Below are positions 25,539 through 34,544 of a stretch of 64,000 bases of DNA, piece by piece. Under the pieces are notes generated by a model that saw nothing but the letters and a program-made list of their open reading frames with translations, did not search any database and was not told the origin of the DNA. The DNA is from Flavobacteriales bacterium (GTDB taxonomy: Bacteria > Bacteroidota > Bacteroidia > Flavobacteriales_D > Crocinitomicaceae): positions 1 through 64,000 of the forward strand of contig JAKSBJ010000112.1 in assembly GCA_022361195.1 (NCBI GenBank), read 5' to 3'. How positions within the stretch are numbered: the stretch's first letter is position 1; every line of letters starts with the position of its first letter. The translations under genes were made by a program, and so were the position numbers.

Positions 25539-26735
25539 ATGATTAAGACCCTTTTCTTGTCGCTTTTTGTCACTTTATCTTCTCTCCTTACTTTCTCGCA
25601 AGATTCTTTAATTGGAAAAGAAGTCCCAGATTATACATTTTCAGATGTTTTAAACAGTGATCAAAAAGACATTCGGTTAAGTGATTTAAAGGGGACTCCT
25701 ATTGTATTGGATTTTTGGGCCACCTGGTGCACTCCTTGCATTAGTGGAATGAAAAAACTAGAAGAGTATCAGGAAAAATATGGTAATGAGATTAAGATTA
25801 TCGCTGTTTCATTAGATAATCGCCTAAGACTCCAAAACTATGTTGAATCGGTAAAACCAAAAATCACCATTGTAGCCGACACAATTCATCAAACTATATT
25901 TCCTTATAAAGTCATTCCACATACCATATTAATTGACCGTGAAGGAATAGTTCGCGCTGTTTTAAATGGAAAAACGGTTGAGGAGGAAATGCTTTTAAAG
26001 TTGATGAATGATCAACCCATTGAAGTTGTCAAAAAGAAGGAGGAACAACAATCCAAAACCAACAAAACTCCTAAGATTATTGATGCTGTCTCCACTTCCG
26101 ATTATACTTATACTCTTTCGCAAGGCGAAAAAGGAAAAGGAAGTCGCTTTTTGGTCAAGGATAGAAATAGAATACCCTACGCCATGGAAATTACAAATTC
26201 AATTCCCTGGTGGTTGTATGTTAGAGCATATGATTTATCCTCTCCCCTTCGACTTTATGTAGACGGATTTGATGAAGATGAATTGGCGTTTGAGCGTTAT
26301 AGCCTTTCTATTGAAGTAGCCCCCAATTCTGAAAAAGATATCTATACCATCGGTCAGGAAGTTCTGAGTCAACACCTTCCCTTTAAAGCCGAATATACAA
26401 TCCTTAAAACGGATAGTCTATTTGCTCTTGAGGTGTTAGACTCGGCTAAATTACCTCCAGTTTCTACTTTAGAAAAACGATCTTACCAAATGTACGGTCC
26501 AGTTTTTATGGGTGATCGTATTCGACTAAAAACCTTGTTGGGTTATTTGGAAGAACAAACCATGACACCCATTTTAGATAAAACCGGTCTTACTGACTTT
26601 TACGACATCCATCTGGACTGGCAATTTGAAGCTCCTGAGACCATTCATCGTGAATTGGCCAAATATGGTTTAAAACTGGAGAAAATTTACCAGGAGGTGG
26701 AAGTAGAGTATTTAAGGATTACGAAACCTACTTAG
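25539..26735 (+). CDS. TlpA-like thiol-disulfide protein with C-terminal TIGR03435-like domain
   Basis: The start at 25539 gives a signal peptide (MIKTLFLSLFVTLSSLLTFS) and 398 aa. Residues about 25-160 form a TlpA/thioredoxin domain with the redox motif WCTPC (in FWATWCTPC) and the cis-Pro segment VIPHTILI. The remainder, to residue 398, ends in DKTGLTDFYDIHLDW, which resembles the C-terminus of the TIGR03435/DUF3738 family. It is a periplasmic or envelope oxidoreductase fused to a domain of unknown role. Its stop codon overlaps that of the convergent gene. Confidence 0.82.
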   Translation: MIKTLFLSLFVTLSSLLTFSQDSLIGKEVPDYTFSDVLNSDQKDIRLSDLKGTPIVLDFWATWCTPCISGMKKLEEYQEKYGNEIKIIAVSLDNRLRLQNYVESVKPKITIVADTIHQTIFPYKVIPHTILIDREGIVRAVLNGKTVEEEMLLKLMNDQPIEVVKKKEEQQSKTNKTPKIIDAVSTSDYTYTLSQGEKGKGSRFLVKDRNRIPYAMEITNSIPWWLYVRAYDLSSPLRLYVDGFDEDELAFERYSLSIEVAPNSEKDIYTIGQEVLSQHLPFKAEYTILKTDSLFALEVLDSAKLPPVSTLEKRSYQMYGPVFMGDRIRLKTLLGYLEEQTMTPILDKTGLTDFYDIHLDWQFEAPETIHRELAKYGLKLEKIYQEVEVEYLRITKPT

Positions 26736-29329
26736 CCCCGAATAATCTTCTTCTGCTTAGTTCCAGCTTTAATCACATAAGTACCTTTAGGTAAAGACTG
26801 CAAATTGATGTATTTGACATTTCCAGCATCAATCACTTTTTTACTTCCCAATAACTGGCCATTTAAACCGTAAATTTCAATCTCGTCAACCACAACATTT
26901 TGGAAATATAAGAGATCCTTTACTGGATTTGGATAACAAACAAAAGCTTGTTCTTCCGATTCTTCAATTCCAATAGATGGAGGTTCTTCTAAATTATCAA
27001 TCCAACTAATGTCATATGACCACATAGAACGGGAGTAGGTTCCGGCAATGAGTTTTTCATTAGGAACATCCAAATGCAATTCCGAAATGGTAGCCATTGG
27101 CAAATCGGTTCCAACATAATCCCAAGATTCACCTCCATTTTCACTGAAATAAACTCCTCCGTCCAAAGCAGCAAAAATGTAATCATCATCGTGACCAGGG
27201 ACTACTAAAACATCATTTACCGTAATGGACGGTAAATTGGATGAAATATCGGTCCAGCTTTCACCATTATCCTCCGATTTGTACAAATACGATTCTGTAT
27301 CATTGAGTTCATAACCCGAAAAGGCTATAAAGACCACCCCTTCATTATTGGGTGAGGATTTAATGGCCGTACAATAACGATTGGGTAAACCGGCAGAAAT
27401 TCCAGACCAACTCCAATCTGTTCCCGCACCTTCGCCTCTCCAGGCCAAACCATCTGTTGTACCTGCAAAAATCATCCCTTCATCCCAATACGACAATTCT
27501 ATTTCAGAAACAGTATGCTGGCTTTCATTCCCTTCAAAAACTCCCCATGCTACTTTCGTTAAGTCACCACTAATTTCTTCATAACCTGACCAAGGTGCAA
27601 ACTGCATTATTTTAATCTGTGAGGTCCCAACAAATAGCTCCTGAGTAAATTCATTGACAGCATAAGGCATGTCCCAATTTACCCTGTCAGGATCAAAAAC
27701 CGGAGGTGATATCCATAACAATCCGGATGAGGGACCATCATAATACAATCCACCATTTTGAGTTTCATAGTATCTTCCTCCTTCGTCCAACTCCATCCAG
27801 GTTTGACGAAATCCGTCTCCACCAAATAAACGAATCCAATTATCAGGATCCAATCCATTACCCTGCATAGAACCATTGTCTTGAGCTCCTCCTCCGTAAA
27901 TACCATCGTTTAAAGGATCTACATCAATGTGATAAAATTGAGTTACCGGAATATCATCTATATCCTCCCAAATAAAACCAAGATCATCGGTCTTATAAAT
28001 TCCACCATCAGTAGCAATAATTTGCCCTGTAGCTGAGGTAAACAAAATATCGTGCTTATCGGCATGCACTTCATAGGTATCCCACTCAGGAACGTTTTGG
28101 AACCAACTCAATCCACCATCAGGCGAATACCACTGCTCAACCCCTTGAATCACTAATTGATCTTCATCATAAGGATTGAGGTGAATTTGGCCAAAATACC
28201 ATCCAAAACCTCCCATTATTTCAGGATCTAATCCACTTGCATATACATTGAGAGCCGTCCAGCTCATTCCTCCGTCAGTCGTCTTATAAACATCTGTTGG
28301 ATTTAAGGTGATATTGTCCACAAAGAGCGCATAAAGTGTATTGGGATTTGAAGGAGCGATTTCAATTCCTACTCTGGATTCATTCGTTGGTAATCCACCG
28401 CCCAATTCAGTCCAATTATCTCCTCCGTCCGTGGTTTTAAAAATGTGCGAATCAGGACCTGAAACTTTTGCTTGAAACGGAAGATTGATTCGGTTAAAAA
28501 ACCCAGCGTACAAAATATCCGGATTAGTAGGGTCCATGACCATATCACAAACTCCCGAAGAATCTGAAACAAAAAGAACATTTTCCCAGCTCATTCCACC
28601 GTCAGTAGATCGGTAAACTCCCCGGTCATTGGTTTTTTCGTAGGTATTTCCTAAGGTTCCAACAAAAATACGATCAGGGTCAGTCGGATCGATGTGAATC
28701 TCCGTAACAATTCCCATCTCTTCAAGTCCCATATGTGTCCAACTATCACCTTCATCTTCAGAAAGGTAAACTCCATTTCCTATGTGCGAACCACCGCCGA
28801 AATTACGATCACCGGTTCCTACCCAAATCTTTTCCGGATCGGTTGGATCGAGCTTAATTTCTCCGATAGCGAGATAAGCGTGATCGTCAAAAATGGGTGT
28901 ATAGGTTGAACCACCATCGGTTGTTTTAAAAATTCCACCATTGGCCGCTCCAGCATAGAAAATATCAGGATCGGTAGGATGTGCCTCTAACACATTAAAA
29001 CGTCCACCAATGTTATTAGGACCTTCTTGTTGCCAGCTATTGGATAGAATCACATCACGACTCACTGCCGACAAGGATGCATGTTCCTGCACCTCATCCA
29101 TCCGCAAGAGAAATTCCTCTTTATTAAATCCGTTGGGATAAGATCGCATCTGCCTCCAATGATCATTAGGAGCAGGATTTTTTGTCTCTTCCTCAGCAGA
29201 TGAAGTGGCCTTAACCACCTCATCTGTAGGAAAATCTTTTTCGTTTAATGAGCAGGAATGTATTCCTCCCAAACAGAGGGCAAAACTTAGGCCAATGATC
29301 CCTCTGGTGTTTTTTTTCAAACGCAGCAT
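26732..29329 (-). CDS. Secreted BNR/sortilin-repeat protein with T9SS type A sorting domain
   Basis: This 865-residue protein has a long N-terminal signal (ending SFALCLGGIHSC). Residues about 85-780 contain many BNR-like Asp-box repeats (SxDGGxxW), e.g. STDGGMSWENV, TTDGGDNWTEL, SENGGESWDYV, which build beta-propellers of the sortilin/xyloglucanase type. The last 75 residues (CYPNPVKDLLYFQNVVV...LPKGTYVIKA) are a T9SS sorting domain. It is expected on the surface. No catalytic residues are recognised; such propellers bind sugars or proteins. Confidence 0.85.
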   Translation of the reverse strand: MLRLKKNTRGIIGLSFALCLGGIHSCSLNEKDFPTDEVVKATSSAEEETKNPAPNDHWRQMRSYPNGFNKEEFLLRMDEVQEHASLSAVSRDVILSNSWQQEGPNNIGGRFNVLEAHPTDPDIFYAGAANGGIFKTTDGGSTYTPIFDDHAYLAIGEIKLDPTDPEKIWVGTGDRNFGGGSHIGNGVYLSEDEGDSWTHMGLEEMGIVTEIHIDPTDPDRIFVGTLGNTYEKTNDRGVYRSTDGGMSWENVLFVSDSSGVCDMVMDPTNPDILYAGFFNRINLPFQAKVSGPDSHIFKTTDGGDNWTELGGGLPTNESRVGIEIAPSNPNTLYALFVDNITLNPTDVYKTTDGGMSWTALNVYASGLDPEIMGGFGWYFGQIHLNPYDEDQLVIQGVEQWYSPDGGLSWFQNVPEWDTYEVHADKHDILFTSATGQIIATDGGIYKTDDLGFIWEDIDDIPVTQFYHIDVDPLNDGIYGGGAQDNGSMQGNGLDPDNWIRLFGGDGFRQTWMELDEGGRYYETQNGGLYYDGPSSGLLWISPPVFDPDRVNWDMPYAVNEFTQELFVGTSQIKIMQFAPWSGYEEISGDLTKVAWGVFEGNESQHTVSEIELSYWDEGMIFAGTTDGLAWRGEGAGTDWSWSGISAGLPNRYCTAIKSSPNNEGVVFIAFSGYELNDTESYLYKSEDNGESWTDISSNLPSITVNDVLVVPGHDDDYIFAALDGGVYFSENGGESWDYVGTDLPMATISELHLDVPNEKLIAGTYSRSMWSYDISWIDNLEEPPSIGIEESEEQAFVCYPNPVKDLLYFQNVVVDEIEIYGLNGQLLGSKKVIDAGNVKYINLQSLPKGTYVIKAGTKQKKIIRG

Positions 29330-29395
29330 GTCCTTAAAATAGTCGTTTCTATTTTAATAACGTACAACTATCTTTTGAGTTGGAGCTTTTATTGA

Positions 29396-31891
29396 CTATT
29401 TGGGGTCTAATATGTCGTCAACTCTATCAACGATATCCTGTAAGTGGTATTTACTCATTTTATCAGAAGTTCGTCCAACAGCCGATTTAGCTGAAGATTG
29501 AACCGCTTTTAACTGTGCTTTTACAATCGAACGAACATCAGACTGGCTTACGTTAATAGAAGCTCTCATTTCAAAACGGAACGATCCAAACATAATCACA
29601 TTAATTCCATCATCTGTCATTAAATAGTTCATTCGGTCAATGTAAGCTTTTTGAAGGTTTCTTCGGTAAGCATCAATTGTTGCTCCCGTTTTTAACTCAC
29701 TCCAAATTCCCTCTCTCAAACCTTCCATCATATCCAACAAAGTATAAGCCGACTCTCCGTTTAACACTTCATTTTCAATTAAACGTCCCATTCGGTCAAA
29801 ATCCAAGAGGCTGTTTAACGTCCGTACCTGCATTTTTCTGATTCGCTCAACAGCTCCTGAGAATTCAATTTTGTTAAAGATATTTTGATCAATTAACCAC
29901 TCTGGTGTTGTGAAGAGTTCATCGTGCAAGAATTGCATACATTTTTCCTGATGTGCTTTGTCAACGTGAGTATAAACTGGCCCTTCCTGATCGTAGGTTT
30001 TATAGTATTCATAAATTCCACCAATGTTAGAAGAAACATGTCCCATATAACGTCCATACTGAGATAACAAATGTCCGTACATCTCTTGCAAATCATCATA
30101 GTTTTTACCTGGTTCAGCAGTCCACTTAATCAGGTTTGGCATGATTCGTTTCAAATTGGCAATACCATATTGGCTGGCCTTTACCGCGTCATCCCCTAAG
30201 TCCTCCGTTTGTGAGCTTGGGTCAATTACACCAAACTGCTGCTTTCCAAATCGGTATAAAGGATCACCTGCATGCTCCAAAATCCACTTATCTAAAGTTT
30301 CTTTTTCATCTTCAGCTGTTTCAGCATCCAAAATTGGACGGTATCCCCAGTTAATGGCATATTTATCATATATCCCAATATTTGGCATCAGAGCTACATC
30401 ACCATCACCTGGTTGCGCAACATAATTGAATCGTGCATAATCCATAATTGAAGGTGCCGTTCCATAAGTTTTAGTAAAAGATGGAGAACGTAAAGAATCT
30501 ACCGGATAAGCAACACTTGATCCCATATTATGCGGCAATCCTAAAGTATGTCCAACCTCGTGAGAAGAAACAAATCGAATTAGTCGACCCATCACCTCTG
30601 TATCGAAATCATACTTTTGAGCATCCGGATTAATAGCGGCTGTTTGAATGAAGAACCACCCTCTTAACAAGCTCATCACATTGTGATACCAGTTAATATC
30701 TGACTCTAAAATCTCTCCTGATCGTGGATCACTTACGTGCGGACCATTAGCATTTGGAATTGGAGAAGCCAGGTAACGAATTACAGAGATTCTGGCATCT
30801 TCTGGACTCCATTCAGGATCTTCTTCAGGAGTTGGAGGGTATTTACAAATAATTGCATTTTTAAATCCAGCCGCTTCAAAAGCCACTTGCCAATCTTCTA
30901 CCCCTTGTTTAATAAATGGTCTCCACTCCTCTGGTGTAGCACGGTCGATGTAATAAACAATTGGTTTTTTAGGTTCTACCAATTCTCCCGCTTTAAACTT
31001 CTCAATGTCTTCATCTTTCACCTCTAACCTCCATCTGTCCAAATAGCGTACAGTTTTACTCTTTTGGTCTTCCAAACCATAATCTGTTTGGGCAGAAGTA
31101 AACCAACCGACTCTTTCATCAAAATTTCTTCGTTTCATCGGTTCTTTCGGTAATAACAACATGGAATTGTTTAACTCAATAGAAATAGAACCTGTACTGT
31201 AATTGGATGGTGGACTTAAGGCATTGTAAGTTTTAACATGTCTCGATTCAATGTTGATCGGATAACTCTTAATTGATTCGATGTACGATCGTTTACTATC
31301 CAAATTGGTTACTTTAAACGGTTTTCGACGGTAAACCGGCAATCCCAGAGACTTGATGTCCGAGGTAAATAAGGATGTAACGTCAATCACCGTTGAGGTT
31401 GAATCCTTATTAAAGGCTTTGATTGGAAAAATGGATAAAATAGGCTCGAAATTTGAGTTTTCAACCGCCTCATGAACTGGTAATGAGTCCGCCGCATAAA
31501 TTCGGTGCGAAACCACGCGCAAAAGAACTTTCTCATCTTTCTTTTGCCATCTCAAAACCTGTTCGTTTTGTTTTCCACCACCAAAACCAAGTCCGGTAGC
31601 TGTTTTTGAAATTCGAGTTACCATGAGCATTTCACGCTCAAAAAGAGAATCCGGAATTTCGTAGTAATATTTTTCTTCGATTTTGTGAACATTGAACAAG
31701 CCCGAATCCGTTTTGGCCTTTTTCGTGATCACTTTATTATAAGGCTTTATCCCATTTGAAGAAGGCGGATCGGCCTTAACCATTTCACTTCCCTTCTTTT
31801 TCTTTTTTCCTTTTTTTTGGGCATAGGTGGGCTGTTGTACAACAACTAGAAGTAACAACAGCATTAAAATTCTGTAGCTAATTTTCAGCAT
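29396..31891 (-). CDS. Zinc-dependent metalloprotease (DUF5117/DUF5118 type)
   Basis: This 831-residue protein has a signal peptide (ending PTYAQ) and the N-terminal DUF5118/DUF5117 arrangement (LMVTRISKTATGLGFGGGKQ near residue 86). The metzincin-like zinc motif H444-E445-V-G-H448-T-L-G-L-P-H454 is followed by a Met-turn region (PSIMDYARFNYVAQP). This is the extended HExxHxxGxxH pattern of metzincins. It is expected to act outside the cytoplasm, presumably degrading proteins or peptides. The last 250 residues are a helical domain common to the family. The gene stands alone. Confidence 0.88.
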   Translation of the reverse strand: MLKISYRILMLLLLLVVVQQPTYAQKKGKKKKKGSEMVKADPPSSNGIKPYNKVITKKAKTDSGLFNVHKIEEKYYYEIPDSLFEREMLMVTRISKTATGLGFGGGKQNEQVLRWQKKDEKVLLRVVSHRIYAADSLPVHEAVENSNFEPILSIFPIKAFNKDSTSTVIDVTSLFTSDIKSLGLPVYRRKPFKVTNLDSKRSYIESIKSYPINIESRHVKTYNALSPPSNYSTGSISIELNNSMLLLPKEPMKRRNFDERVGWFTSAQTDYGLEDQKSKTVRYLDRWRLEVKDEDIEKFKAGELVEPKKPIVYYIDRATPEEWRPFIKQGVEDWQVAFEAAGFKNAIICKYPPTPEEDPEWSPEDARISVIRYLASPIPNANGPHVSDPRSGEILESDINWYHNVMSLLRGWFFIQTAAINPDAQKYDFDTEVMGRLIRFVSSHEVGHTLGLPHNMGSSVAYPVDSLRSPSFTKTYGTAPSIMDYARFNYVAQPGDGDVALMPNIGIYDKYAINWGYRPILDAETAEDEKETLDKWILEHAGDPLYRFGKQQFGVIDPSSQTEDLGDDAVKASQYGIANLKRIMPNLIKWTAEPGKNYDDLQEMYGHLLSQYGRYMGHVSSNIGGIYEYYKTYDQEGPVYTHVDKAHQEKCMQFLHDELFTTPEWLIDQNIFNKIEFSGAVERIRKMQVRTLNSLLDFDRMGRLIENEVLNGESAYTLLDMMEGLREGIWSELKTGATIDAYRRNLQKAYIDRMNYLMTDDGINVIMFGSFRFEMRASINVSQSDVRSIVKAQLKAVQSSAKSAVGRTSDKMSKYHLQDIVDRVDDILDPK

Positions 31892-32066
31892 GGTGATAAA
31901 TTTTGGTGCATTAAAGATATTAATTCAAACCAGTTGGTTTTAAAAAGTATTTTAAGCGGTAATATTTAAAGTTCTAATGTAAAATGAGGGGATGAACAAA
32001 TGGTTACATCACCGGGCGAATTATCCTAAAATTTAACCAACCATAAATTTTTTTTTATTCCGAATA

Positions 32067-32090
32067 GGGGGAAACTTATTTTCGATTGTC
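32067..32090 (+). promoter_or_regulatory. ECF-type promoter motif upstream of the GIN-domain gene
   Basis: AATAGGGGG, a 14-nt spacer, then TTGTC. GTC lies 16 nt after the G-run, the usual ECF -35/-10 spacing. The same motif with the same spacing occurs at 33481-33506 and 36467-36492 in this window. Confidence 0.6.
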
Positions 32091-32120
32091 TTAGAGAAAA
32101 CGACAATGAAATTTTATATC

Positions 32121-32852
32121 ATGAAAACAATTAAAATAACAATACTTGCAGTCTTATTAGGAGCCGGATTTACATCTTGTAAAAAGGGAGGTGTCTTTTG
32201 CTATAAGAATGATGGGGATTCCATCACAGAAACGCGAAGCCTATCTGATTTTGACGAAGTTGCTCTAAGCATGTCATCCACTGTAAATATTGTACAGGGG
32301 CCCGAATCAAAAGTAACCATTACAGCCAGTGAAAATGTGATGGAGATTATCGAAACCAAGGTAAAAGGAGACGTCTTGGAGATTGATGTGAAAAAAGGAA
32401 AATGCTTAAAGGGTAAAAACGACATTATTTTTGACGTTGAGACACCTAATCTTGAGGGTATTATTATTTCGGGGTCAGGAGATGTAAATGTGAAAAACAA
32501 ATTAATCACCAATGCTTTGGATGTAGTAATTAGTGGAAGTGGTGATGTGGATTTAGACAGTTTACAAACCAACTCAATGTCTACTACCATTTCCGGATCG
32601 GGAGAGTTGGATGTTCGTACAATAGCAGCTATGAACCATCATGATATTGTGATTAGTGGATCAGGAGAAATTCATGCCTTTTATGCAGAAGCATTGGAAT
32701 GTGAAGTGGATATTTCAGGATCGGGAGATTGTAATGTGAATGTCATTAATAACTTAATAGCAACTATTTCGGGAAGTGGTGATGTTGTCTACAAGGGTAC
32801 ACCAAAAGTAGAATCAACTGTTTCGGGATCAGGATCAATAAGACCGTTCTAA
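32121..32852 (+). CDS. GIN domain (DUF2807) lipoprotein
   Basis: Start at 32121 (243 aa): lipoprotein signal MKTIKITILAVLLGAGFTSC. The mature part is the GIN domain, a right-handed beta-helix with the repeated motif ISGSGD (six or more copies: SGSGDVNV, SGSGDVDL, SGSGELDV, SGSGEIHA, SGSGDCNV, SGSGDVVY, SGSGSIRP). The fold is shared with adhesin-like proteins, but the family function is unknown. Its own ECF-type promoter lies at 32067-32090, so it is likely controlled by the sigma factor encoded just downstream. A terminator follows its stop. Confidence 0.88.
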   Translation: MKTIKITILAVLLGAGFTSCKKGGVFCYKNDGDSITETRSLSDFDEVALSMSSTVNIVQGPESKVTITASENVMEIIETKVKGDVLEIDVKKGKCLKGKNDIIFDVETPNLEGIIISGSGDVNVKNKLITNALDVVISGSGDVDLDSLQTNSMSTTISGSGELDVRTIAAMNHHDIVISGSGEIHAFYAEALECEVDISGSGDCNVNVINNLIATISGSGDVVYKGTPKVESTVSGSGSIRPF

Positions 32853-32867
32853 ATAGTTCTATATCAT

Positions 32868-32906
32868 AATCAAAGGGGGTGATTTCTTTCCCTATCCCCT
32901 TTGATT
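32868..32906 (+). terminator. Terminator after the GIN gene, overlapping the sigma-factor promoter region
   Basis: AATCAAAGGGG (32868-32878) pairs with CCCCTTTGATT (32896-32906), 11 bp, followed by CTTTAACTTT. A -7-like box of the next gene starts only 4 nt after the stem. Confidence 0.6.
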
Positions 32907-32909
32907 CTT

Positions 32910-32917
32910 TAACTTTG
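32910..32917 (+). promoter_or_regulatory. Possible housekeeping -7 box of the sigma-factor gene
   Basis: TAACTTTG matches TAnnTTTG exactly and ends 8 nt before the TTG start at 32926, implying a leader of only a few nucleotides. No ECF motif is found here. Confidence 0.4.
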
Positions 32918-32925
32918 TCACTGTT

Positions 32926-33480
32926 TTGGACAAGCAGCAAGAAACAATTAACCTGACCGATTTTGAGACCCTGTTTAAGCGTCACTATGCTGAGCTGTGT
33001 GGTTTTGCCAATAAATATCTGGAAGATTTAGAGGCGGCGGAAGAAGTGGTTCAGGCTTTTTTTGTGAAATTATGGGAAAACAAAGAAAAGCTGCAGGAGA
33101 TACAATCTGTACGATCTTATTTATTCTCGTCCGTTAAAAATGCTTGTTACAATCAGTTAAAGCACATCAAAATCAGGGAAGAATACAAAGCTCATAATCA
33201 GCGTGAGATGGATCAGGAAAAAAACAATGTGGAGGATGAATTTGCTGCCAGTGAACTGGAAGACAAAATTCGTCAGTCCATTGATAGACTTCCCGAAGGC
33301 CGAAGAAAGATTTTTATCATGAGCCGCTTTGAGGGATTGAAATATAAAGAGATAGCAGAAAAATTAAATATTAGTATAAAAACAGTTGAAAATCAAATGG
33401 GTAGTGCCATTAAACACTTAAAAACAGATTTGGCAGATTACATTTTATTCCTGGCACTGGCCTTTTTTATTTCGGGCTAA
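32926..33480 (+). CDS. ECF-type RNA polymerase sigma factor, TTG start
   Basis: This 184-residue protein has sigma region 2 (FKRHYAELCGFANKYL...AEEVVQAFFVKLW, residues about 15-52) and region 4 (RLPEGRRKIFIMSRFEGLKYKEIAEKLNISIKTVE, about 123-157, quoted in parts) with its helix-turn-helix. It is of the Bacteroidota 'sigma-70 family, expansion' type that pairs with FecR. Only a TTG start (32926) gives a full region 2. The final helix (YILFLALAFFISG) is hydrophobic, which is typical of this group. It precedes the anti-sigma gene by about 60 nt. Confidence 0.9.
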   Translation: MDKQQETINLTDFETLFKRHYAELCGFANKYLEDLEAAEEVVQAFFVKLWENKEKLQEIQSVRSYLFSSVKNACYNQLKHIKIREEYKAHNQREMDQEKNNVEDEFAASELEDKIRQSIDRLPEGRRKIFIMSRFEGLKYKEIAEKLNISIKTVENQMGSAIKHLKTDLADYILFLALAFFISG

Positions 33481-33506
33481 TAGGGGTAAATTGCGTTTGA
33501 ATTGTC
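33481..33506 (+). promoter_or_regulatory. ECF-type promoter motif upstream of the anti-sigma gene
   Basis: AATAGGGGT (beginning in the sigma stop codon), 14-nt spacer, TTGTC at 33502-33506. Same spacing as the other two copies. It would add independent transcription of the anti-sigma gene and its downstream neighbour. Confidence 0.6.
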
Positions 33507-33542
33507 ATCTTATTGACGATGGATATGAAAGGAGAAATAGAA

Positions 33543-34544
33543 ATGAACGATTCCGTTTTGATGGCTTACATCAATGATGAGCTGTCTGCTGAGGCAAAAG
33601 CTTCTGTGGATCGTTGGTTATTGGCCTCCGATCAAAACATGAGTCATTTTAATCAGTTAAAATCCAGTTGGGAATTAACGGGCGAATTGGATCCACACCC
33701 CGTTGCAGTTGATACGGATAAAGCCTGGGATAAGGTTTTGAATCAAATTAGCAGCAAAGAAGAAAAAGTAATTCCTTTAAAACCATCTGGCTTTAACAGA
33801 AGATGGATTGGAATTGCCGCCGGAATTGTGATTTTATTGGGTGTTTTCTCCATCTTTAAATTTATTGGAGGAGAAAATCCTGAAGGAGGAACGTTGGTTT
33901 CTTCCAATTCAATACTTGTTGATACTCTAGGAGATGGATCTATCATCTCTCTCAACGAAAATTCGAGTTTAGCCTACTCAGGAGATTTTAATGATGAAGA
34001 ACGAAGAGTTGAATTGAGTGGAGAAGCCTTTTTTGAGGTAGAACGAAACGAAAGCAAACCTTTTATTGTTGACTTACATTACGATTCTTACGTTCGGGTT
34101 TTAGGAACCTCTTTTAATATTAAAGCCCTTGAAGGTGATAGTTTAACTGAGGTCTCGGTAAAAAGTGGAAAAGTAGAGTTTGGATCGGAAAAAGAAAAAG
34201 TGATTCTAACCGCAGGACAAGCGGCAGTTATGAATCATCATACCGGAAAAATTACGCGCTTAGATGATGTCTCAACCATGGTAAACCTTTATTGGTTGGA
34301 TAGGCAGTTGGAGTTTGATGCCGTTAATTTAATTGATGTCGTAGAGATTTTAAATGGAATCTTTGCGGCTGAAGTGGTTTTAGAATGTCCATTAATGGCT
34401 GATGAGCTTATCCGAACTTCGCATGATAAAGATGAATCAATCGAAGATGTCCTTGACGTAATTGCAGAGGTACACGGATTAAACGTCCAAAAAAATCAAA
34501 CCGAAGGTGGCGACACCTACACCCTATCTTGTGATGAACTTTAA
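33543..34544 (+). CDS. FecR family anti-sigma factor
   Basis: I start at 33543 (333 aa) because AAAGGAGAA (33528-33536) forms a rare, clear ribosome-binding site 7 nt upstream; earlier in-frame ATG/TTG codons overlap it. The N-terminal cytoplasmic anti-sigma region (MAYINDELSAEAKASVDRWL) is followed by one transmembrane helix (RRWIGIAAGIVILLGVFSIF), a periplasmic FecR domain (GDGSIISLNENSSLAYSGDF... KPFIVD) and a C-terminal DUF4974 domain. It is expected to hold the neighbouring sigma factor until a surface signal arrives. Confidence 0.9.
   Translation: MNDSVLMAYINDELSAEAKASVDRWLLASDQNMSHFNQLKSSWELTGELDPHPVAVDTDKAWDKVLNQISSKEEKVIPLKPSGFNRRWIGIAAGIVILLGVFSIFKFIGGENPEGGTLVSSNSILVDTLGDGSIISLNENSSLAYSGDFNDEERRVELSGEAFFEVERNESKPFIVDLHYDSYVRVLGTSFNIKALEGDSLTEVSVKSGKVEFGSEKEKVILTAGQAAVMNHHTGKITRLDDVSTMVNLYWLDRQLEFDAVNLIDVVEILNGIFAAEVVLECPLMADELIRTSHDKDESIEDVLDVIAEVHGLNVQKNQTEGGDTYTLSCDEL

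Noticed and set aside
32201-32590. 129-codon minus-strand open frame antisense to the GIN gene
   Set aside because: It mirrors the ISGSGD codon repeats on the other strand and has no signal, homology or promoter.
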